From: an uncultured Clostridia bacterium
GTDB lineage: Bacteria > Bacillota > Clostridia > Oscillospirales > Ruminococcaceae
DNA length: 64,000 bases
Assembly (NCBI GenBank): GCA_947630825.1
Contig: CANRJA010000002.1
Coordinates: 62,001 to 126,000 of the forward strand
Direction of reading: 5' to 3'
Shown here: positions 29,409 to 38,559 of the stretch, piece after piece
Numbering within the stretch: the first letter of the stretch is position 1
How the letters are laid out: each line of letters begins with the position of its first letter
Program-made: the position numbers and the translations under genes
Notes under the pieces: generated by a model
What the model was told of the DNA's origin: nothing
Seen by the model: only the letters and a program-made list of their open reading frames with translations
Database searches by the model: none

Positions 29409-30428
29409 ATGAAAGATGCGCTTTTAAAAATCAAGTCGCTTGCAAATGATGAGCTTTCAAAGGTAAACGATACTAAGGCTCTTGAAGAAATAAGGGTTAA
29501 ATTCTTAGGCAAAAAGGGAGAGCTTACGTCAATTTTAAAACAAATGGGTAAGCTGTCAGCTGAAGAGAGACCCGTTATCGGACAGCTTGCAAATCAAGTC
29601 AGAACCGAGATTGAAGAGTCTATAACAAACCGTGTTAAAGAAATAAAGGCTTTGATGCTTGAGAAAAAACTAAAAGAAGAGGAGCTTGACGTAACCTTGC
29701 CGGGTACTAAGGCAACTATTGGAAAGCTTCACCCACTCAATATCGTATTAAATGAGATAGAAGATATTTTTATGGGTATGGGTTTTGATATTGCAGACGG
29801 TCCAGAAGTTGAGTATGATTACTATAACTTTGAGGCTCTTAATCTTCCTCCCGATCACCCTGCAAGAGATACTCAGGATACGTTTTACATTACTGATAAT
29901 ATTCTGCTTAGAACGCAGACATCATCTGTTCAGGTACACGTTATGGAGGAGAAAAAGCCCCCTATAAGAATAATTTCTCCGGGCAGAGTTTATCGCTCGG
30001 ACGCAGTTGATGCAACACATTCACCGCTGTTCCATCAGATTGAGGGACTGGTGGTTGACAAGGGTATCACAATGTCTGACCTTGTTGGAACTTTGGAGCT
30101 TCTTATGAAACGCCTTTACGGTGACGACTGTAAGATAAGACTTCGTCCGCATCATTTCCCGTTTACAGAGCCCAGCGCCGAAGTTGACGTAATGTGCTTT
30201 AACTGCGGAGGAAAGGGCTGTTCAATGTGCAAGGACGAGGGTTATATCGAGCTTTTGGGCGCAGGAATGGTTCACCCGAAGGTTCTGTCAAATTGCGGAA
30301 TTGATCCTGAGGTTTATTCCGGCTTTGCATTCGGTCTTGGTCTTGAGAGAATAGTTATGAGAAGATACGGTATAAACGATATGAGACTGTTGTTTGAGAA
30401 CGATTTGCGTTTCTTGAATCAGTTTTAA
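29409..30428 (+). CDS. pheS: Phenylalanyl-tRNA synthetase alpha subunit
   Basis: Catalytic subunit of the class II (alpha-beta)2 enzyme, 339 residues. An N-terminal coiled coil (about 1-85) is followed by the catalytic core with [27 protein letters not shown], and motif 3 [20 protein letters not shown] 29409 follows AAGGAGG. It is under T-box control and has pheT 24 bp downstream. Confidence 0.97.
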   Translation: MKDALLKIKSLANDELSKVNDTKALEEIRVKFLGKKGELTSILKQMGKLSAEERPVIGQLANQVRTEIEESITNRVKEIKALMLEKKLKEEELDVTLPGTKATIGKLHPLNIVLNEIEDIFMGMGFDIADGPEVEYDYYNFEALNLPPDHPARDTQDTFYITDNILLRTQTSSVQVHVMEEKKPPIRIISPGRVYRSDAVDATHSPLFHQIEGLVVDKGITMSDLVGTLELLMKRLYGDDCKIRLRPHHFPFTEPSAEVDVMCFNCGGKGCSMCKDEGYIELLGAGMVHPKVLSNCGIDPEVYSGFAFGLGLERIVMRRYGINDMRLLFENDLRFLNQF

Positions 30429-30452
30429 TGCGTGAGGGGAGGAACATTACAA

Positions 30453-32870
30453 ATGGATTTATCAATGAAATGGCTGAATGATTTTGTAGATATCAGCGAT
30501 AAGAGTATAAAGGATTTTTGCTATGATATGACAATGTCAGGCTCAAAGGTAGAGGGCTACACAACGGAGGGCAAGGACATTACAAATGTAGTAGTAGGAA
30601 AGGTTTTATCGGTTGTTCCGCACGAAGATTCTGACCACCTTGTTGTTTGTCAGGTCGACGTGGGAACAGAACAGCTTCAGATAGTAACGGGAGCTCAAAA
30701 TGTAAATGCCGGAGACTATGTGCCTGTAGCTTTGAACAATTCAACGGTTTTGCACGACGGTAAGCCTGTCAAGATAAAAAACGGAAAGCTAAGAGGGGTT
30801 GAGAGCAACGGAATGTTATGCTCGCTTGACGAGTTAGGTCTGACAACTCATGATTTTCCATATGCAATAGAGGACGGAATTTTCATTCTGGATGACGATT
30901 GTGATAAAACTCTAGGTAAAGATATAAAAGAAGCAATAGGTTTTAACGACACAACGGTCGAGTTTGAGATAACCTCTAACAGACCTGACTGCCTGTCGGT
31001 TTTAGGTTTGGCAAGAGAGGCTGCCGCTACTTATGGAATAAAAAGAACGGTCAAAGAGCCCTCTTACAAAGGCATAGATGGAAATATTGAAGATGAGCTT
31101 TCAGTTGAGATAAAAAATCCAAAGCTGTGTTCAAGATATATTGCAGGAATTGTTAAGAATGTCAAAATCGAGCCTTCGCCTAGGTGGATGAGAGAAAGAC
31201 TTCGCGCAAGCGGAGTACGTCCAATCAACAACTTCGTCGACATTACAAACTATGTAATGCTTGAATACGGTCAGCCTATGCACGCATTTGATTTAAGGTA
31301 TGTAAGCGGAAGCAGCATTATAATTCGCAATGCAAAGCAGGGAGAAAAAATTGTAACTCTCGACGGTGAGGAGAGAACGCTCAGCGAGGAAATGCTCGTA
31401 ATTGCCGATAAGGATAAGCCTGTTGCGGTTGCCGGAGTTATGGGAGGAGAATACAGCGGTATTATGGATGATACTACCACCGTTGTTTTTGAGTCTGCTT
31501 GCTTTGACGGTGCAAGCGTAAGAAGAACAGCTAAAAAACTGGGTATGAGAAGCGATGCGTCATCAAGATTTGAAAAGGGACTCAGCCCGCAGAATTGCTA
31601 TCCTGCAATTATGAGAGCCTTTGAACTGGTTGAGGAACTGGGCGCAGGAGAGGTTTACAATACGATTATTGATAGAGACTGCTCTGAAGTACGTGAAAAT
31701 CCTGTTGAGTTTGACCCAAAATGGATAAACAGCTTTTTGGGAACAAATATACCTGAAAGTGATATGATCGAATATCTCAAAAGGCTTGATTTTGAGGTCA
31801 AAGACGGAAAATGTTATGCGCCATTTGTTAGAATAGATATTGAATGTAAAGCAGATGTTGCAGAAGAGGTCGCAAGAATTTACGGATATAATAATATTCC
31901 GTCTACAATAATAAAGGGTGTTGCAGAGGCAAGAAGAACTCCCGAGCAGAGATTCATCAAGAATGTCCAGTCGTCAATGGTTTCACTGGGTCTTAACGAG
32001 ATAGAGACTTACTCATTTATCTCACCGAAATATTTTGATAAAATCTCTCTTGATAAAAACAGCAGTCTGCGTGACGCAGTTACTATAACGAATCCTCTCG
32101 GTGAGGACACTTCTGTAATGAGAACGACAATTATACCTTCAATGTGCGAAACTCTGGCTAGAAACTATAATTACAGAAATATGAAGGCTTCATTGTTTGA
32201 GCTTGGCAATGAGTATATCAAAACTGAGGACGGAAAGCTTCCAAACGAGCCTGTACGTCTTTGCATTGGTATGTATAACGCGGACGACGGAAGTGTAGAT
32301 TTCTATACATTAAAGGGAATTGTTGAGGAGCTTTTAAATACTTTGTCGATAACCGATTATGATGTTGAGCTTGGCAGCGCTGAATGTGCTTTTGATGAAT
32401 ATACAGCTTTTCATCCGGGAAGAGTTGCTGTTTTGAAAAAGAACAATGTAGAATTTGGAATTTTAGGCGAGTTGCACCCTGCTGTTCAGGAAAATTATGA
32501 TATAGGAACAAAAACCTATATTGCCAAGTTAAATATTCCTGAAATGATGTCTTTGGCAGATGTTGAAAAGACTTATAAACCGCTTCCTAAATTTCCTGCA
32601 ACAACAAGGGATCTATCGCTTGTATGCGATGATAAAACACCTGTTGCTTTATTGGAAAAGGCTATTAAATCTGCTGTAGGCAAAACGCTTGAAAAGATTA
32701 CCTTGTTTGATGTTTATAAGGGAGAGCAGATTGAAAAGGGAAAGAAGTCGGTGTCTTATTCAATTTCTATGCGTTCACACGAAGGAACTCTTACAGATGA
32801 ACAGGCAGATGCCGCAATGAAGAGAGTATTAAAGGCACTTAAAGAACTCGGCGCGGAACTGAGAGCTTGA
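30453..32870 (+). CDS. pheT: Phenylalanyl-tRNA synthetase beta subunit
   Basis: Structural and editing subunit, 805 residues. It contains the N-terminal tRNA-binding OB domain (VVGKVLSVVPHEDSDHLVVC), the B3/B4 editing domain, the B5 domain, the catalytic-like domain and the C-terminal ferredoxin-type anticodon domain (PLPKFPATTRDLSLV). I start at ATG 30453 after GAGGGGAGG; the longer frame from GTG 30432 includes the ribosome site. Confidence 0.97.
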   Translation: MDLSMKWLNDFVDISDKSIKDFCYDMTMSGSKVEGYTTEGKDITNVVVGKVLSVVPHEDSDHLVVCQVDVGTEQLQIVTGAQNVNAGDYVPVALNNSTVLHDGKPVKIKNGKLRGVESNGMLCSLDELGLTTHDFPYAIEDGIFILDDDCDKTLGKDIKEAIGFNDTTVEFEITSNRPDCLSVLGLAREAAATYGIKRTVKEPSYKGIDGNIEDELSVEIKNPKLCSRYIAGIVKNVKIEPSPRWMRERLRASGVRPINNFVDITNYVMLEYGQPMHAFDLRYVSGSSIIIRNAKQGEKIVTLDGEERTLSEEMLVIADKDKPVAVAGVMGGEYSGIMDDTTTVVFESACFDGASVRRTAKKLGMRSDASSRFEKGLSPQNCYPAIMRAFELVEELGAGEVYNTIIDRDCSEVRENPVEFDPKWINSFLGTNIPESDMIEYLKRLDFEVKDGKCYAPFVRIDIECKADVAEEVARIYGYNNIPSTIIKGVAEARRTPEQRFIKNVQSSMVSLGLNEIETYSFISPKYFDKISLDKNSSLRDAVTITNPLGEDTSVMRTTIIPSMCETLARNYNYRNMKASLFELGNEYIKTEDGKLPNEPVRLCIGMYNADDGSVDFYTLKGIVEELLNTLSITDYDVELGSAECAFDEYTAFHPGRVAVLKKNNVEFGILGELHPAVQENYDIGTKTYIAKLNIPEMMSLADVEKTYKPLPKFPATTRDLSLVCDDKTPVALLEKAIKSAVGKTLEKITLFDVYKGEQIEKGKKSVSYSISMRSHEGTLTDEQADAAMKRVLKALKELGAELRA

Positions 32871-32987
32871 TGGTTAAAATTATTACAATTTGTTCTATAA
32901 AATATTGATAAAAGTCTTACATTCGACTGACCTTTATAGATAATAAAAATAAAAAACTATTTATTTTGCTATTTTTTTCAAAAGCAC

Positions 32988-33016
32988 TTGTTATTTTGAA
33001 TATTTTAGGTTATAAT
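32988..33016 (+). promoter_or_regulatory. Sigma-A promoter of the IreB-family gene
   Basis: TTGTTA (32988-32993), 17-base spacer, TATAAT (33011-33016). Gives a leader of about 110 bases that carries a long stem-loop. The rest of the 261-bp gap after pheT is AT-rich and shows nothing else. Confidence 0.75.
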
Positions 33017-33041
33017 AATAAATAGCAAATGTATTATTTGT

Positions 33042-33093
33042 ACCAAAAGGCGTATTGGTTTTAATTCAGTGGTTATTTGTTACGTCTTTTGGT
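33042..33093 (+). other. Stem-loop in the leader of the IreB-family gene
   Basis: ACCAAAAGGCGTA (33042-33054) pairs with TACGTCTTTTGGT (33081-33093): 13 pairs with one G-U around a 26-base loop. No T-run follows. It may be a regulatory or stabilising leader element. Confidence 0.6.
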
Positions 33094-33131
33094 GTGCCGT
33101 GTAAGAATGTTTACAAAGGAGGATAAAGCTT

Positions 33132-33377
33132 ATGTACGATCAAACAATGACTTTTTCTGTAAAAGAAGACAAGGAAACCGAGCTAAAAAAGAATCTTACA
33201 ACTATTTACCAGGCGTTAAAGGAAAAGGGTTACAATCCAATCAACCAAATAGTAGGTTATATTCTATCTGAGGATCCGACCTACATAACGACCTACAATA
33301 ATGCACGAAGCTTGATCCGTCATATTGATAGAGATGAATTACTTCAGGCATTGGTTAAGTCTTATTTAGGAGATTAG
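33132..33377 (+). CDS. IreB family regulatory phosphoprotein (UPF0297)
   Basis: 81-residue cytoplasmic protein of the UPF0297/IreB family; in Enterococcus IreB is phosphorylated by the PASTA kinase IreK and affects cephalosporin resistance. Signature stretches [19 protein letters not shown] and [15 protein letters not shown] are intact. In other Firmicutes it is grouped with alaS and ruvX, but neither is here; it has its own promoter and terminator. ATG 33132 follows AAAGGAGGA. Confidence 0.93.
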   Translation: MYDQTMTFSVKEDKETELKKNLTTIYQALKEKGYNPINQIVGYILSEDPTYITTYNNARSLIRHIDRDELLQALVKSYLGD

Positions 33378-33385
33378 ATATTTTT

Positions 33386-33412
33386 AAGGCGGCTTATTAG
33401 CCGTCTTTTTTT
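33386..33412 (+). terminator. Terminator of the IreB-family gene
   Basis: 9-bp stem AAGGCGGCT/AGCCGTCTT (one G-U) with loop TATT, then seven T. Confidence 0.9.
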
Positions 33413-33486
33413 GTGCGTTTTACAATTAATTAACAGCATTGTATTTTTTAATTTTGGTTATCCTATCTTTAGAAAGGATGATCATA

Positions 33487-34431
33487 ATGAAATACATTTT
33501 AAGTATTGTTTTGTCTCTGACATTTATTTTATCGGGATGTGCAAATGATATACAGCCAAATACAAAGGATTTTGATGAAAGCACTACCGATTCTTCTACA
33601 ACCAGCGAAAGGCAAACAGAAAATCGAACTGAAACAAAATCAACTACTGAGGTTCCAACATCGGGTTCTGCAAGATCAAGCTCAGCAAGTGCAGAGCCTC
33701 TAATGGCGAACACATCGGTAGATTTATCAACGCTTGACAATACGCTTATCGGATATGGTCAGGGAGTAATTGTTGATAAAGAAAACAGACCTCAGGGAGC
33801 GTTAGATTTTAACGAAAGATATTCTAAGTACAACGCAATGGCAATGGCAAAGACAAACAATAGTAAAAAGAAAAATAAAAAGACGATATATCTTACCTTT
33901 GACCAGGGATACGAAAACGGATACACAGAAAAGATTCTTAACATTTTAAAGAAGAAGAAGGTAAAAGCGACTTTCTTTATATTGCAGGACTACGCCGAGA
34001 GAAGTCCTGAGCTAGTAAAAAGAATGATTAAAGAGGGTCACACTGTAGGAAATCATTCAGTTTCTCATCCGTCAATGCCTAAGATATCAATAGAAGAAGC
34101 GAGACAGGAAATTATGGGTCTTCACAATTATGTAAAAGAGAAATTCGGTTATGAAATGACAGAATTCAGACCGCCCAGAGGAGAGTTTTCGGAAAGAATA
34201 TTACAGCTTGCAAACGAATGCGGTTATAAAACCGTTATGTGGAGCTTTGCATATGAAGACTGGAATGTTGACGATCAGCCGAATGTATCTGAGGCCCTTA
34301 AAAAAGTTACGAATGCAAAGCATGACGGAGCAATATATCTTCTTCACTCAGTTTCGGAGACAAACACGAAAATTTTAGGTGATGTTATAGATAACTTGAA
34401 AAAGGACGGATATAATTTTAAATCCTTTTAA
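33487..34431 (+). CDS. PdaA-like polysaccharide deacetylase lipoprotein
   Basis: 314 residues. Lipoprotein signal with lipobox LSGC (Cys about 18), a Ser/Thr-rich linker to about residue 75, then a NodB-type deacetylase domain: YLTFDQGYENGYT (Asp139), the metal His pair in GHTVGNHSVSHPSM, and the catalytic FRPPRGEFSE. TFDxGYENGYT is typical of PdaA, which makes muramic delta-lactam in spore cortex, so the substrate is probably peptidoglycan. I start at ATG 33487 after AGAAAGG; upstream in-frame starts overlap that site. A terminator follows. Confidence 0.88.
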   Translation: MKYILSIVLSLTFILSGCANDIQPNTKDFDESTTDSSTTSERQTENRTETKSTTEVPTSGSARSSSASAEPLMANTSVDLSTLDNTLIGYGQGVIVDKENRPQGALDFNERYSKYNAMAMAKTNNSKKKNKKTIYLTFDQGYENGYTEKILNILKKKKVKATFFILQDYAERSPELVKRMIKEGHTVGNHSVSHPSMPKISIEEARQEIMGLHNYVKEKFGYEMTEFRPPRGEFSERILQLANECGYKTVMWSFAYEDWNVDDQPNVSEALKKVTNAKHDGAIYLLHSVSETNTKILGDVIDNLKKDGYNFKSF

Positions 34432-34457
34432 ACATCATCAATGAAATAAATTTCATT

Positions 34458-34489
34458 AACGCCTTTAGCAATTTGCTAAGGGCGTTTTT
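34458..34489 (+). terminator. Terminator of the deacetylase gene
   Basis: AACGCC-TTTAGCA and TGCTAA-GGGCGTT form a stem of about 13 pairs with one internal mismatch and a 3-base loop, then five T. Confidence 0.9.
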
Positions 34490-34589
34490 CGTATTTTAAC
34501 TGATAGTATTTTGGGTTTTTAATTTTTGCCAATCATATTTATCCTTGTTTTTAATATACTTTAATTAAGTATAAAAAGGAGGACAAACA

Positions 34590-35867
34590 TTGAATAAAAA
34601 AAGAAAGATTAAAATATTACCTCTGATTATGATTTTGCCGTTGTTTTTGTGCTCATGCAATAAGAACATTCATATGGATACATTCGAGGTGAGAAATGAG
34701 GGAGTAGCGCTTAATGAGGAAATTAAAAAACAAATATGCGGCGGAAATGATAATTCTAAGCCAAATTCTCAAGAGATAGAAAGCCAATACCACCCTTTAA
34801 ACTATGATGAGCAAAAGGCAATTTGGTTTTCTTATATTGACCTTGCTGAATTTATCTCCGGCAAATCAAAATCTGAGTTCAAGACTTCAATCAGCACAGC
34901 ACTTGATAATGTAAGCAAAGCGGGCTTTAACACGGTTTACATTCATGTCAGAGCGTTTGAGGATGCATTTTACAAGTCGGAATTATTCCCTAAAACATCG
35001 TATCTGGGAACACATACATACGACCCTTTGAAAATAATAATTTCAAAAGCACACAAATTAAATCTGTCAGTACACGCATGGATAAATCCATTCAGATGCT
35101 CAAATGTTGAAACAATTGAATCGATTGATGAAAAATACACAATTAAAAAGTGGTATAATGATACGGAAAAGAACGGTACATACATCAAAAGTGTAGAGGA
35201 CGACGAGCATATGTGGCTGAACCCTGCGTATGAAGACGTAAGACATCTTGTAGCAGACGGAGCAGTCGAAATCGTTAAGAATTATAAAATTGACGGAATA
35301 CATTTTGACGACTATTTTTATCCAACCACTGATAAAAGCTTTGATAAATCGGCATTTGAGGCATCAGGTGAAAAAAATCTTTCAGAATGGCGTATTGAAA
35401 ACATAAACAAAATGGTTAAACTTGTTTATGAGTCTATAAAACAGACAAATCAAGAAGTTGTGTTTGGCATATCTCCTCAGGGTAATATTGAGAACGATTA
35501 TCAGCTTCAGTTTGCAGACGTTAAGACTTGGTGCAGTAAAGACGGGTATGTTGATTACATCGTTCCTCAGGTATACTATGGATATTCAAGTACAAGCCCT
35601 TATCTTGAAACTATAAAAAGATGGGATAAACTCAAAACAAATAAGAATGTAAAATTAGTAATAGGTCTTGCTGAATACAAGGTGATATCTGAAGATGAAT
35701 ATATAAATAATGTTGGAATTATTGCAGAGCAGATAAAAGACGCAAAGGAATTGCAAAATTACAGCGGAGTTGCAGTATATAATTATAAAAATCTGTTTTC
35801 TGCGGAAGATAAGTTTTCTGAGAGAGTAGAGTCTGAGTATACCTTTATAACAGAAGAATTGTCCTAA
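34590..35867 (+). CDS. Lipoprotein of the glycosyl hydrolase-like 10 (GHL10/DUF187) family
   Basis: 425 residues. Lipoprotein signal with lipobox LCSC (Cys about 22) and a GHL10 TIM-barrel domain: AGFNTVYIHVRAFEDAFY, TYDPLKIIISKAHKLNLSVH, DGIHFDDYFYP (two Asp on the strand end), and YVDYIVPQVYYGY. Family members act on cell-surface or spore polysaccharides; activity is inferred. The start is TTG 34590 with AAAGGAGGA nine bases upstream. It lies next to another envelope lipoprotein gene but has its own unit. Confidence 0.87.
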   Translation: MNKKRKIKILPLIMILPLFLCSCNKNIHMDTFEVRNEGVALNEEIKKQICGGNDNSKPNSQEIESQYHPLNYDEQKAIWFSYIDLAEFISGKSKSEFKTSISTALDNVSKAGFNTVYIHVRAFEDAFYKSELFPKTSYLGTHTYDPLKIIISKAHKLNLSVHAWINPFRCSNVETIESIDEKYTIKKWYNDTEKNGTYIKSVEDDEHMWLNPAYEDVRHLVADGAVEIVKNYKIDGIHFDDYFYPTTDKSFDKSAFEASGEKNLSEWRIENINKMVKLVYESIKQTNQEVVFGISPQGNIENDYQLQFADVKTWCSKDGYVDYIVPQVYYGYSSTSPYLETIKRWDKLKTNKNVKLVIGLAEYKVISEDEYINNVGIIAEQIKDAKELQNYSGVAVYNYKNLFSAEDKFSERVESEYTFITEELS

Positions 35868-35914
35868 TAAAAGAAATTAACTGGTATTTCACTGTTAAAA
35901 ATTCATAAAAAGGC

Positions 35915-35943
35915 TTGTCTTTATATGAAAATGCTGATATAAT
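35915..35943 (+). promoter_or_regulatory. Sigma-A promoter of yajC
   Basis: TTGTCT (35915-35920), 17-base spacer, TATAAT (35938-35943). Start near 35950, with TAGGAGGA right after it. Confidence 0.8.
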
Positions 35944-35975
35944 AAAAAGGTAATTTTTATTAGGAGGATAAATTG

Positions 35976-36302
35976 ATGAACATTTTAGTTAATACATTGG
36001 CAGGTTCTAATGCCAATTCAGCAATGTCTTTAGTTAGTCTTGTACCGCTTATTTTGATAATTGTTGTATTTTACTTCCTGCTTATAAGACCTCAGAGAAA
36101 AAAGGATAAGCAGGACGCTATTATGAGAAAAAATCTTCAGGTAGGCGACGAGGTAGTTACTGCCGGCGGAGTTGTCGGAATTGTATTCTCAATCAAAGAT
36201 GATACTGTTGTTGTTGAAACAGGCGGCGACAGAAGTAAAATTCGTGTTAAGAAATGGGCTATTGCTCAGAATTTAACTGTTCACGAGGATCAATCTAAAT
36301 AG
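35976..36302 (+). CDS. yajC: Preprotein translocase accessory subunit YajC
   Basis: 108-residue single-pass membrane protein associated with SecDF-YidC. It has one helix (about 16-36), then the family signature FYFLLIRPQRKKDKQ and the basic cytoplasmic domain with GDEVVTAGGVVGIV. ATG 35976 follows TAGGAGGA; TTG 35973 is directly in front and less likely. In many Clostridia yajC precedes the SCIFF locus, as it does here. Confidence 0.95.
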   Translation: MNILVNTLAGSNANSAMSLVSLVPLILIIVVFYFLLIRPQRKKDKQDAIMRKNLQVGDEVVTAGGVVGIVFSIKDDTVVVETGGDRSKIRVKKWAIAQNLTVHEDQSK

Positions 36303-36404
36303 TAATATTTGTATTAAATCCTGAATAAAGTTTATTATGATAGCTGTTTTTATAGGCTTTCATTATTTGGCTTTGCCTCTTATTAAGCTTTAGGAGGGAT
36401 TTTT

Positions 36405-36818
36405 TTGCTGACCGGCACCAGAAGACGCTCTTCATCATCGTCTTTTAAGAAGGATATATTTTTTGTGTTTCTAGCAATACTGGCAGGCTTTTTGATAACA
36501 ATGCTTGTTCTTTTGTTCTTTTCCTTTATTCTTACTAAAATCGACGCCCCTGATAAGGTAATAAAGCTGCTGTCAACAGTTGCGCTGGGTGTAGGAACTT
36601 ACTTCGGCGGGTATATTTGTTCAAAACGAAAGCACAATAAGGGAATTTACAGAGGTGCGCTGTGCGGTTTTATAATGTTTTGCACTATTGTAATTATGGG
36701 CTCAATTTTTGCAAATACTGTTTTGTCGTTCAGCGTTACTTCAAAGTTTGTTTTAACGCTTGTGTGCGGAGCAATCGGCGGAATAGTCGGTGCAAATTCA
36801 AAATTCAAAAGATATTGA
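36405..36818 (+). CDS. TIGR04086 family membrane protein
   Basis: 137 residues with four hydrophobic helices (about 16-42, 51-69, 82-104 and 112-130) and a basic serine-rich N-terminus. The spacing GTYFGGYICSKRKHNKGIYR and final GAIGGIVGAN match a clostridial family that regularly lies between yajC and the SCIFF gene. Function unknown. The start is TTG 36405, five bases after AGGAGGGA; no in-frame ATG fits. The scfA promoter begins within its last codons. Confidence 0.8.
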   Translation: MLTGTRRRSSSSSFKKDIFFVFLAILAGFLITMLVLLFFSFILTKIDAPDKVIKLLSTVALGVGTYFGGYICSKRKHNKGIYRGALCGFIMFCTIVIMGSIFANTVLSFSVTSKFVLTLVCGAIGGIVGANSKFKRY

Positions 36819-36843
36819 CATATTTTTTTAATTGTGATATACT
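36815..36843 (+). promoter_or_regulatory. Strong promoter of scfA
   Basis: TTGACA (36815-36820), 17-base spacer, TATACT (36838-36843) with an extended -10 TGA. It overlaps the end of the upstream gene. Precursor peptides are needed in excess of their enzyme, which fits a near-consensus promoter. Confidence 0.88.
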
Positions 36844-36871
36844 AAAAAAAACTTAATTTGGAGGACGCAAA

Positions 36872-37015
36872 ATGAAGCATATTAAAACAATTAATAAAGC
36901 AAATTTAAAAAATACTGCCGCTAAAGGCGGATGCGGTAACTGTCAGGCTTCATGCCAGTCTGCTTGCAAGACATCTTGCACAGTTGCAAATCAAAAGTGT
37001 GAAAAGGACGCATAG
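36872..37015 (+). CDS. scfA: SCIFF ranthipeptide precursor (six-cysteine peptide)
   Basis: A 47-residue peptide with six cysteines at 21, 24, 28, 32, 36 and 43, each near a Ser, Thr or other acceptor residue: the SCIFF family. The start is MKHIKTINKANLKN and there is a GG-C junction (KGGCGN) before the cysteine-rich core. A radical SAM maturase makes Cys-to-Thr thioether bonds away from the alpha carbon, hence ranthipeptide. ATG 36872 follows TTGGAGGA. The maturase gene is next; a hairpin terminator separates them. The family's biological role is not settled, with quorum sensing and metabolism proposed. Confidence 0.95.
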   Translation: MKHIKTINKANLKNTAAKGGCGNCQASCQSACKTSCTVANQKCEKDA

Positions 37016-37047
37016 TATTTAATTATCTGATTAATTAGGATAGATTG

Positions 37048-37076
37048 AAGGGACATAGGGTGTCCCTTTAATTTTT
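37048..37076 (+). terminator. Attenuating terminator between scfA and scfB
   Basis: 8-bp perfect stem AAGGGACA/TGTCCCTT with loop TAGGG and a T-rich tail (TTAATTTTT). Partial read-through would yield much precursor mRNA and little enzyme mRNA. Confidence 0.82.
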
Positions 37077-37088
37077 GTGAGTTAACAG

Positions 37089-37121
37089 AGAGGAGGACGC
37101 TCCTTAGTGAGCGTGAATTTT
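37089..37121 (+). promoter_or_regulatory. scfB ribosome site with hairpin spacer
   Basis: GAGGAGGA (37090-37097) is followed by ACGCTC/GAGCGT (37097-37102 with 37109-37114, loop of six) and then seven bases to ATG 37122. GGAG 37092-37095 could instead pair with CTCC 37100-37103. GTG 37107 is a rival start at normal spacing; see scfB. Confidence 0.5.
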
Positions 37122-38495
37122 ATGATACATTGTTTCAGACTAAAGGGCTTTAATATTGTTTTGGACGTTCATACCGGCGGAGTTCACATTGTTGATGATA
37201 TTACATATGAAGTGCTTGAAAATATATCACTGCCGCTTGATGATGATTGTAAAAAAGAAGTTATAGAAAAGCTAAAGAGTAAATATACAACTGATGAATT
37301 AGAAGAATGTTTTGACGAGATCGTTGAGTTATATAACGATGGCATACTGTTCAGCGAGGACGATTATGAGAAATTTGCCGACTATGCTGTTTCATCGCCT
37401 GTAAAGGCAATGTGTCTGCATATTGCCCACGACTGCAATTTAAGGTGTAAGTATTGCTTTGCTTCTACCGGAGATTTCGGAGAGGGCAGAAAACTTATGG
37501 ACTTGGATACCGGAAAAGCGGCGATAGACTTTCTTTTAGAAAAATCGGGAGACAGGAAAAATCTCGAGCTTGACTTTTTCGGCGGAGAACCGCTTATGAA
37601 TTTCGATGTGGTCAAGGAAATTGTAAAGTATGCCAGAAGCAAGGAAAAAGAGTTTGGCAAAACATTCAGATTTACCATAACCACAAACGGCTTACTGCTT
37701 AGCGATGATAAAATCGACTTTATAAATAAGGAAATGTCAAATGTTGTTTTATCAATTGACGGAAGAAAAGAAGTAAACGATAGAATGAGAGTTCGTGTTG
37801 ACGGAAGCGGTAGCTATGACAGCATTATTGATAAATATAAGGCTTTGGTGTCTAAGCGTGATAAAAGCAAAGATTACTACGTAAGAGGAACATATACAAA
37901 ATATAATCTCGATTTTTCAAATGATGTGATTCACCTTTATGAGTGCGGTTTTGATCAGGTGTCTGTTGAACCTGTTATGGGCAATGAGAAAGAATCGTAT
38001 GCAATTACTGAGGACGACATGGATAAAATATGTGAGGAATATGATATTCTTGTTGACAAACTATCTGAGATAAAAGAGAAGGGCGGTTTTTGCAATTTCT
38101 TTCACTTTATGCTTGATTTGAATCAGGGACCGTGTGCAATTAAGCGTCTCAGAGGGTGCGGCAGCGGTAATGAATATGTTGCTGTTACTCCAGATGGTGA
38201 CATATATCCCTGTCATCAGTTTGTCGGTATTGAAAAGTTTAAGATGGGTAACCTGCATGATAAAACATTTAATATGAACATAAAAAATATGTTTGCCAAA
38301 ACTCATATTTACGCAAAGGACGACTGCAAGGATTGCTGGGCTAAATTTTATTGCAGCGGAGGCTGTAATGCAAACAACTATCTTTATGAAGGAGATATTT
38401 TAAAGGCTCATAAGCTCTCCTGTAAAATCCAAAGAAAGCGTCTTGAATGCGCTATATTAATGAATATCAAGAAAGAGCTAGAAAAGCAGTTATAG
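37122..38495 (+). CDS. scfB: Radical SAM SCIFF peptide maturase
   Basis: Installs the thioether cross-links in ScfA. 457 residues. An N-terminal peptide-recognition region (about 1-90) is followed by the radical SAM motif CNLRCKYC and then the GGEPL motif. The SPASM domain carries the auxiliary cluster cysteines (CGSGNEYVAVTPDGDIYPC; CKDCWAKFYCSGGCNANN; final Cys in LSC). I prefer ATG 37122 because the family N-terminus is MIHCFRLKGFNIVLDV; GTG 37107 would add five residues. It is downstream of an attenuating terminator and followed by a full terminator. Confidence 0.96.
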   Translation: MIHCFRLKGFNIVLDVHTGGVHIVDDITYEVLENISLPLDDDCKKEVIEKLKSKYTTDELEECFDEIVELYNDGILFSEDDYEKFADYAVSSPVKAMCLHIAHDCNLRCKYCFASTGDFGEGRKLMDLDTGKAAIDFLLEKSGDRKNLELDFFGGEPLMNFDVVKEIVKYARSKEKEFGKTFRFTITTNGLLLSDDKIDFINKEMSNVVLSIDGRKEVNDRMRVRVDGSGSYDSIIDKYKALVSKRDKSKDYYVRGTYTKYNLDFSNDVIHLYECGFDQVSVEPVMGNEKESYAITEDDMDKICEEYDILVDKLSEIKEKGGFCNFFHFMLDLNQGPCAIKRLRGCGSGNEYVAVTPDGDIYPCHQFVGIEKFKMGNLHDKTFNMNIKNMFAKTHIYAKDDCKDCWAKFYCSGGCNANNYLYEGDILKAHKLSCKIQRKRLECAILMNIKKELEKQL

Positions 38496-38519
38496 AAATA
38501 TACAGTTAATAAATATTAT

Positions 38520-38558
38520 AGACAGATATTGAGAAATCTTTATCTGTCTTATTTTTTT
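38520..38558 (+). terminator. Terminator of the SCIFF locus
   Basis: AGACAGATA and TATCTGTCT form a 9-bp perfect stem around a 12-base loop, followed by TATTTTTTT. Confidence 0.88.
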
Positions 38559-38559
38559 G

